Shown piece after piece: positions 57,340-64,000 of a stretch of DNA of 64,000 nt. Positions within the stretch are counted from its first letter, which is position 1, and the number at the start of each line of letters is the position of its first letter. The notes under the pieces are model-generated. The model was not told the DNA's origin. It made no database searches and saw only the letters and a list, made by a program, of their open reading frames with translations. Source of the DNA: Ceriagrion tenellum (Eukaryota; Arthropoda; Insecta; Odonata; Coenagrionidae); contig OY720640.1 of NCBI GenBank assembly GCA_963169105.1, positions 118,034,085 to 118,098,084 of the forward strand, in the 5' to 3' direction. Made by a program: the position numbers and the translations under genes.

Positions 57340-59535
57340 ATTCCGACTTACACCAAAGGTTTCGGTAAGCGTTCTTACGTTTGTTTCTCAACGATGAATT
57401 GATAAAAGTTACTAAATAAACTATTCTATATATCATTATTAATTAAAAATTGATCAAACTGATTGAGTTTCTAAAGAGTATGGGGAATAAAAGAAGAGGG
57501 AAACTTATTGCGCTTATTCGTAGAATTTATGAGGACGGAGTGTGACCGGAAGACTTCACGAAGACGACACTAATTCCGATACCTGCGTAAAGCGAAGCAA
57601 AAATTTGCCAGGACTAGAGGACAATAAGCTTAATATCCCACGTGGAAAAAGCTGTCCTTAGAATAATAAATAAATGGATGGAGAGCAAGGCTAATGATTA
57701 CCTGGGTACCACGCGCACCACACTTTTATAAGTGTCAGAAAAAATTCGGTGGTTTTCTTCATTCGGTGAATGTCCGCTTCCGTCACACGCCTTTCAAAAC
57801 TTTTGTCGACCCTTACCACTCATCGTATCGCCGCAAAAATTATGTGACATAAAATAGAAAGTTGCCGGTTTATAGTAATAATTTTATTTTGGGGGAATAA
57901 CTAATATACGATAAATAGGAAATTTTCAAACCTTTAGGTGACATTTTTCCCGGCCGCCATTGCACTGTTTCCAATTTTGACCGCAGTGTGGCGCGACAGT
58001 CGCTGAGTTGCCTTTCCACACTAACATCTCACGTTCCATGTTATTCCTAACCGCGCCTTGTATCGTCGCTTGAAAGGTGGAAACACGATATTTGAACTAG
58101 TGTTTCACTCCTATTTTAGCCTATATTCACAATTCATTCCACTGCCATTATTTTGCCTTTATACACCCTACCCTTCCTTATTTTTTTGCGTTTTCAATGC
58201 TGGAGCCATGTAGAGATGTATATTTTCTAGAAAAAACCTCCCTCGAGGCCGTTGGTGATTAGAAGGGGAAATGTAGGACCTGGAGCCATGTAGAGACGTA
58301 TATTTTCTAGAAAAAACCTCCCTCGAGGCCGTTGGTGATTAGAAGGGGAAATGTAGGACCTGGAGCCATGTAGAGACATATATTTTCTAGAAAAAATCTC
58401 CCTCGAGCCAGTTTGTGATTAGAAGGGGAAATGTAGGACCTGGAGCCAGTTAGAGACGTATATTTTCTAGAAAAAAATCTCCCTCGAGCTAGTTGGTGAT
58501 TATAAGGGGAAATGTAGGACCTGGAGCCATGTAGAGACGTATATTTTCTCGAAAAAAATCTCCCTCGAGATGGTTGGTGATTAGAAGGGGAAATGTAGGA
58601 CCAGGAGCCGTGTAATGACGTATATTTTCTCTGAAAAATCTCTCTGGATACTGTTGGAGAAATGGAGACCGCGGCTTAGAAGACGTGGGGAAATGACAAA
58701 AAAGAGGTAGAAAACGCGTAAGAGCGGATGGAAAAATTGCAGAGAAAAGCGTAAAGCGGGTGAAGGAGAAGTTGGAAATGGAGAAAAGCGACTTCAAAAG
58801 TGACAAAAATGGCATTAACAGCTTCGGAAATAGGCTTTTCGAGGTCGCGTACCGTCCCACCCCAGCACCCCTGCTTTACTCCACAGGGCCCGTAATCTTG
58901 TCGGCTGGGGAAATAATAGGCATATTTTTATGACATTATAGTCGCTGGTACTCTTAAAAACACGAATTTCAAATCCAGGAATACTCCAAAATGCCCTTTT
59001 CATCACCTCCAACCTTCCGAAAATCACGAAAACGGTTTCTAAATTGTCATTAATGTTTTTTTCAGCACCAATAATCCCCACCAAGAGCCTGTGTACTGTC
59101 CTATCCCAGCAAACGTTTCACTCCACAGGGCCCGTTGTCTGAGGAAATAAAGCTTATACTCTAGAGGTGAAGTTAGAAAGATCCCTCTGTCGGAGCTTTG
59201 GCGAAACTGAGAAAATGGCGTCGAAAAAGTCGGAAAACTGACGAAAATTGGTCATTTTCCATCGTGAATATCTCAAAAACCTGTTGCCTAACAACTTTCC
59301 TGTAACATTTGTTTCGTACTGTGAATCTTCAAAAACTAAACTATGTCACAGTCATTATCCTGAAAATCACCAATTTCCGGGAATAAGTGTTTGAAATGTG
59401 TGTGACGGAAGGGGACATTTACCCTTCATACTTCTAGCGCCAGTTTTTTTTGGAGACCGCAGTACTTTCGGCTAATACCAAAGTTTTCGTTAGGGTTCTT
59501 ACGTTTGTTACTCTACGATAGATAAATAAAGGTAA
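57340..59535. repeat. Direct repeats bracketing the minisatellite region
   Basis: ACACCAAAGGTTTCGGTAAG and GTTCTTACGTTTGTT at about 57351-57390 recur as ATACCAAAGTTTTCGTTAGG and GTTCTTACGTTTGTT at about 59476-59510. A further word ACTTTTATAAGTGTC(A/G)GAAAAAA links 57268 and 57722, and TCCACAGGGCCCGT links 58878 and 59123. They indicate an old duplicated or LTR-like structure about 2.1 kb long with no recognisable coding. Confidence 0.5.
58201..58665. repeat. 80-81-bp minisatellite, about 5.8 copies
   Basis: Units start at 58201, 58281, 58361, 58441, 58522 and 58603 with TGGAGCCATGTAGAGACGTA, followed by TTTTCTAGAAAAAACCTCCC and GGTGATTAGAAGGGGAAATG. The first two are almost identical; the last is degenerate and incomplete. 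An open minus-strand frame across the array is a by-product of the repeat. Confidence 0.95.
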
Positions 59536-59959
59536 TAGCTTCTCATTCAAATAAAAATTACCTCTACAATGTTTCGTTAATGGCTACGGGTGGAAGCACC
59601 GAGCTCTGATTTTGAGTTTTAACCAGCTACCTTGGGGAATTTCCTGTAAAGGAAGAGAGATAGGGAACTCGTGTAAGACACACATGCCTCTTTTCAACTA
59701 AGATTTCTTGGAGAAAAGGTGCGCGTGGTTCACGGGTCTATACTGCATCAATCTCAAACTCTGTCGTTCGTGCATTTAAATGCATTCGTGTCTTCCTCTG
59801 ATGAGTTTAGCAATTTAATTAGCATTGCATGAGCTTGAATTGAATTTGCCGTGTGATTAGCCTGACAAACCTATCTCTCGTAAGAGCTACTCTTTGACCA
59901 ACACAGTTTGATACCCAAAATAATGGTGATTACTTTCGTCAAATGACGGTCGGTGATTT

Positions 59960-60130
59960 CTTTCGACTGCTAACCCGAGGGTCGCGGGTTCGAGTCCCGC
60001 CTGGGTAGAATATTATCTGCTCAGGACATGGGTGTCTGTGTCTCGTCTGTTGTTACTGTTGTTCACCCGACGTAAAATGGCCTAATGCGCTGTATTCGGG
60101 GCAGTGAAAATATATAAATAAATAAATAAA
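59960..60130 (+). repeat. tRNA-derived SINE (family S2), copy 2
   Basis: GGGTCGCGGGTTCGAGTCCCGCC carries the B box, followed by the body GTAGAATATTATCTGCTCAG, GACATGGGTGT shared with 53960. The head is shortened (the A box region is replaced by TTCGACTGCTAACCCG). The tail ends in ATAAATAAATAAATAAA. Confidence 0.75.
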
Positions 60131-60794
60131 ATGTTTTATTTCGTTTCAGGGATTGAATCCAAGACTCTGGGCCTCTTGCAGAAGATAGGGCTTGTCTTCA
60201 GAAATGCTCTTATTTACTTCAAATATTCCATTCCATCTCCACTTTAATCTCGACATTCTTTGATGCATTTTATTTCCGCCGATCGTAGTCCATTCCTCAA
60301 CTCTACATTGTACAGCTTTCACTTCCTTATACAACCGGTGTCCTTCCCCGTCTGTCATCTTATCCTTTTAATGTCTCATCTTTGAGTAAACTGTCAAACC
60401 AAGATTTCAAAAGACAAGAAAGCCCCGTTTTTATTTTGAGTTCATTTACAAGGGTACGTGATGGTGTAACTTCCCGTATTCGAAGTCGATTCAACTGTTT
60501 GGCTTGCATTGCTTCAATTAATTGATTCCTTAGTTGCTTAGTGTCTAATGAGCCCGTGTTTAGAATCCTCACTCTTTCAAATTTTCATAACATGGAAATT
60601 TTCAGCGGATTCTCGGATTTCTCTCGTCACATACTGCCGGAATATTCTTCTAAATACATACCAATCACACCGTTTCCTTCCGGGGTAGGCAGAGTCACAC
60701 AGTTTCACTCACAAACACACATTTGTACACCTAATTCTGATTCAATAATTTCCTCCATACTGAACTATCCTCGCAAACCAACCAACCAACTATC

Positions 60795-61485
60795 CCCATG
60801 TATATGTTGTGGATGGCGTTAGCATAAATGCGACAGATGAAGTGAAATACCTGGGAGTTACGATAACTTCGAACCTATCGTGGGGGACACATATAAGAAA
60901 TATTTGTGGCAGAGCCCTGAAGAAGTTAGGATTTGTCAAGCGTGTTGTGGGAAGATTATCGGATGATAAAGTGAAAGAGAGGTGCTATTTCGCACTCGTC
61001 CGGCCACACCTTGAATATGCAGCGAGCATATGGGATCCGGCGGAGAAAGACCTAGTCCATGAACTTGATAAAATACAAAGGAAAGCTACGCGATTCGTGA
61101 AAAACTGCTACGGCCGTACAGAAAGCGTTACACAGATTTTGAAAGATTTAGGGTGGGAGCCGCTAGAGACTCGGAGGCTACGCGCTATGCTTAGATTGCT
61201 TGAGCAATTGAGAATGGGTATCTTTCAGAGCGACACGGAGAAAGTCATATTAGAACCACATTATATTTCCAGGTCCGACAGAGTCGATAAATTAAGGGAG
61301 ATATTTTGCCGAACGGATAGGTATGGGAATTCGTTTTTCCCCCGAACAATTTAGGACTTTAATAAATGCTAGGCGGAACTTTTATTTTATTTTATTTTAT
61401 TTTTTTTGTTGACGGCTGGTGTCCTAACACCCCCCGCCACACGCCTTTTGAGGCGGCTTGCGGGGTAGTATGTAGATGTAGATGT
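60795..61485 (+). pseudogene. LINE ORF2 C-terminus, best preserved copy
   Basis: A 181-codon open frame: VDGVSINATDEVKYLGVTIT, SWGTHIRNICGRALKKLGFV, LVRPHLEYAASIWDP, RKATRFVKNCYGRTESVTQI, WEPLETRRLRAMLRLLEQLR and HYISRSDRVDKLREIFCRTD, ending at 61354. This is the thumb and C-terminal region after the reverse transcriptase palm. The 3' UTR ends GGCGGCTTGCGGGGTAGTAT then GTAGATGTAGATGTA. The 5' end is truncated at about 60795. It is intact over its length, so this is the youngest of the three copies. Confidence 0.85.
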
Positions 61486-61494
61486 AACCTCTTT

Positions 61495-62075
61495 TGCCTA
61501 TTTACCCCCATGCACTGCTTCATACACGCCCTTCTGTTTTTAAGACTCCTAATATTCCTCTTCCTAAGAATTTCCTCAACCACAACTTTCTCGGCCTACC
61601 TCTACCTCTCGCACCATTCATTTCCCTCATATATCTGTTTCATTATTCGACTCTCATCCATTCTCTCAACATGGCCAAATCAACTAAGCACACTCCTTTC
61701 ACATATGTCCATTACTGGAGCATCTAACCCACATTCATTTATCACCCTTTCATTCCTGACTCTATCCATCCTACTTTTGCCGCAAACACTCCTGAGATAA
61801 CTCATACCCTCGGCGTTTAGCCTACTCTTATCTCTATCCTGACATATCCATGTTTCACTACCATACAACCAAGTGGGGAGAAGCACACTTTGATACACGG
61901 TGATTTTCACTTCCTTACACGGGCACTCATTCCTTGATATGCTCCACATGCTACCTACCACTTTCCTTCCAGCATTTGCACTTCTCTTTATCTCCTCATC
62001 TATCCGTCCATCTTTCCTAAACATCTTACCTAAGTATTCTCCTAAATGCTTTGACAAATTCCTTTTCATTTGCGA
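61495..62075 (-). pseudogene. RTE-type LINE C-terminal fragment
   Basis: The minus strand (62069-61680) reads KHLGEYLGKMFRKDGRIDEE, IKRSANAGRKVVGSMWSISR, LPTWLYGSETWICQDRDKSR and MSYLRSVCGKSRMDRVRNER. Then, after stops, it reads EEILRKRNIRSLKNRRACMK. This is the Y-L-G / Y-G-S-E-T-W / R-M-D-R-x-R-N region of RTE-like LINEs, related to but distinct from those at 40-42 kb. It abuts the + strand LINE tail at about 61485, so the two meet tail to tail. Confidence 0.75.
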
Positions 62076-62079
62076 TTGT

Positions 62080-63720
62080 AGTACAGCACGCCTTTACCAT
62101 CAGAAAAATAACCGACGTAATAGTTTCTACACCCTTCCAAATCTTCTCTTAACATTGTAAGTTTTTTTCCTAACAATTTATTTTTCTTTGGATCTTTGTA
62201 ATTACTTCAAAGCATAATTTCAAGCATATTTGTGAGCAAGCAGCCTTTATTTTCGGCAATTCAACCTAGAATTTATTTTCACTGTATTTCGTTTCTTATT
62301 TTTTTAACACTTATTCCAACAAGCGTGTTTCTGCGCACTTCTCTTGTTTGTATTGATCTCTGAATATCTTGAAATTTCTACCGCATAGGTCAAATGTCAG
62401 TTGTGCTTATTTTTCTGACTCTCTTCGTCGGACATCTTGACGTAAAGAAATTTCTCATCCACACGCAGCCATTCCATTCTGAAAAAATTTTAATTCGTCA
62501 GTTTGATGCGACGTTCTGCATTTGTATTTAACCCTTCACCCCTTCATTTCTCACCTGATCCAGCGATTGTGGCAATCTCCCATAGCAACCCTGGAGGCGA
62601 AAACTCACAGGAAGAAGCTAGTTTTCCGAAATTCTCCCGTGCAGGCAGTGTGCAGTGAGCATTCGGCAAAGCAAGTGATGTGAAAGTGTCAGTGATCGCA
62701 ATAAGTGCGTGGTCAGTGCGTGTGATGAGTGTTAAGTGACGATGCCGTCTTGCTCGTTGCTTATATCAGTACTGAATTCAGCGCCGAAAACTCGGAACCG
62801 ATTACGGAACTAAAATTAAATTCGATTCCTCGGAGCCAGTTTTCTCGCGATGCTGAGGTGCGGTCCGTTTCCACGTTCCGAACACTTCGAAGCGCCACCG
62901 ATCCAAGCTTTCATATACCTTCATACCTGCGCACAGTTGTCTGAAATCGAAAAATGCCGGACTAAAGTTCAAAATGGCTTTTTTGAAGTAAAGACTTGAA
63001 ACTTGGCACATATACTCACGAATGATTTCTGAATATGGAATGGTAAGCTATTTGCCTTAGACCTTCGCCCTGACTTGGATGTGGCGGATTAAAATGGACC
63101 TTATTCCAAGGAAACGCCCGTTTTCAATTTTCTACGAAAATCTCAAAATTTACACAAATGGTGAAGCAGTGTAGGGAGATTTATGAAATAAAAAACATTA
63201 TCATCTGTCAACATGATTTCTACCTGTGCTATTCATAGGTTTCAGGGTTTTTTGTCGATATTTGTGTGTTGTCCTAAGCCTTCGCCTAAGCCTAAGGAAA
63301 CTTTCCAATTTTGCGGACGCTTTTTTCAGGTAGAATAGTCCATAAAGCAGTCACTATCATTGGTTTAAGAAATATGAGCACCGATATATTTCATCAGGGT
63401 ATTCAGTAAACATATTTTAACTCTACTCAGCAAAAGTCTTGGAAAAAAAGAAGTAATTTTGATTTTTCGATCACGTGTCGCGGCCCGGCTCCGTCCCGGG
63501 AACTGTAAATACTGACTTCGTTGGGTTGTGTAAGTCGCGTGGACACTAACTCCTCGAATCTCCGTTTTCAAGCCGTACATGTTGTCATCATAGCAAAAGG
63601 CTCTATATTGAAGATGTTGTGGGAATATTGAATCTAGCATAGACGCATAACTGTGGTAAATCTAATTTTCATCGGATACATGAACCACCGAGGTGATAGG
63701 AGAGTGCATTACATCATCAA
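62080..63720. other. No supported gene
   Basis: Short ORFs, a GTG/TGA-rich run at about 62640-62740 and no recognised domain or terminal repeat. Confidence 0.4.
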
Positions 63721-63724
63721 ACTG

Positions 63725-64000
63725 TGGGCTAACGGGGATCGGGTTAGTGTGGTGGCTGGAGTACTGGCTAACCATACTAATGGCCAGGGTTCATATCCCT
63801 GCAGAGGAGGATGTTTTTCAGAGTAAACCCGATCCCTACTCGAGTGTCTTTAAGTGGGCACTTCAAGTTCAGTACTCCGTCTGTCGGATGAGACGTTAAG
63901 CCGTGGTCCCCTTGGCACCTTTCGTTAAGAGCAGGCTAATGCCGACGCCGGGTTTCTATCCACCCCTCCTCCCTTACCTATCCCCTAAGGTGCAAATGAT
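63725..64000 (+). repeat. tRNA-derived SINE, runs off the window
   Basis: The tRNA-like head has GTGTGGTGGCTGGAGTACTGG (A box region) and AGGGTTCATATCCCTGC (B box). The body continues ACTCCGTCTGTCGGATGAGA, CGTTAAGCCGTGGTCCCCTT, AGAGCAGGCTAATGCCGACG. The same body occurs at 3155-3360 without the head. The 3' end is cut by the window edge. Confidence 0.8.

Noticed and set aside
58489..58860. 123-codon minus-strand ORF
   Set aside because: Its repeated peptide simply mirrors the 80-bp minisatellite, whose period happens to keep one frame open.

Overview
This is a eukaryotic nuclear window of AT-rich, repeat-dominated DNA. The mix of elements (Ty3/Gypsy, several non-LTR LINE families, Penelope-like elements, Tc1/mariner, tRNA-derived SINEs, hAT/Harbinger/piggyBac-type MITEs) and one host-like gene of a type I associate with arthropods suggest an arthropod, most likely an insect. 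I cannot name the species. No rRNA, CRISPR array, operon or intact tRNA gene is visible.

Only one locus looks like a host gene. It is a two-exon gene at 42628-42854 and 44021-45215 (+), with GT-AG splice sites in matching phase, predicted to give 473 residues. Its N-terminal half combines a WDDIV segment with LVQVK across the splice junction, which resembles a PD-(D/E)XK nuclease-like fold, followed by an FSLPKYFKSYLNIK block. From memory of the family, such N-terminal regions precede NACHT/ankyrin-type regions in large uncharacterised arthropod proteins. A diverged lone copy of exon 1 lies at 2642-2865 (-), with a donor in the same phase.

Layout: 0.3-1 kb Penelope-like remnant; 2.6-2.9 kb orphan exon; 3.2 kb SINE; 3.4-9 kb featureless; 9.1-9.4 kb inverted repeat with a hammerhead-like motif; 10-16 kb LINE fragments, a Tc1-like transposase relic (DD35E spacing) and two copies of an unclassified repeat; 17.5-18.2 kb MITE; 19.8-23.5 kb large foldback-like inverted repeat containing a nested hAT MITE and a minisatellite; 24.5-28.9 kb one almost complete but inactivated Gypsy element with 5-bp target duplication; 29.6-30.9 kb internally deleted LINE (minus); 31-36 kb unclassified repeats and tandem duplications; 36.5-42.1 kb LINE fragments, a TTAA-flanked MITE, a snapback hairpin and two RTE-type LINE relics; 42.6-45.2 kb the host-like gene; 46-50 kb pogo-like MITE and a Penelope-like element bounded by inverted arms, one split by a SINE-like insertion; 50.3 kb decayed ORF of possible transposon origin; 54-60 kb SINEs, LINE remnant, two clear MITEs and an 80-bp minisatellite; 60.8-62 kb two LINE fragments on opposite strands; 63.7 kb to the end, a SINE.

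The elements do not form a pathway. Most are dead (stops, frameshifts, lost catalytic residues). Their nesting gives relative ages: hAT MITE inside the foldback arm, SINE-like insertion inside the Penelope arm, and a LINE 3' end inside the host-like gene's intron.
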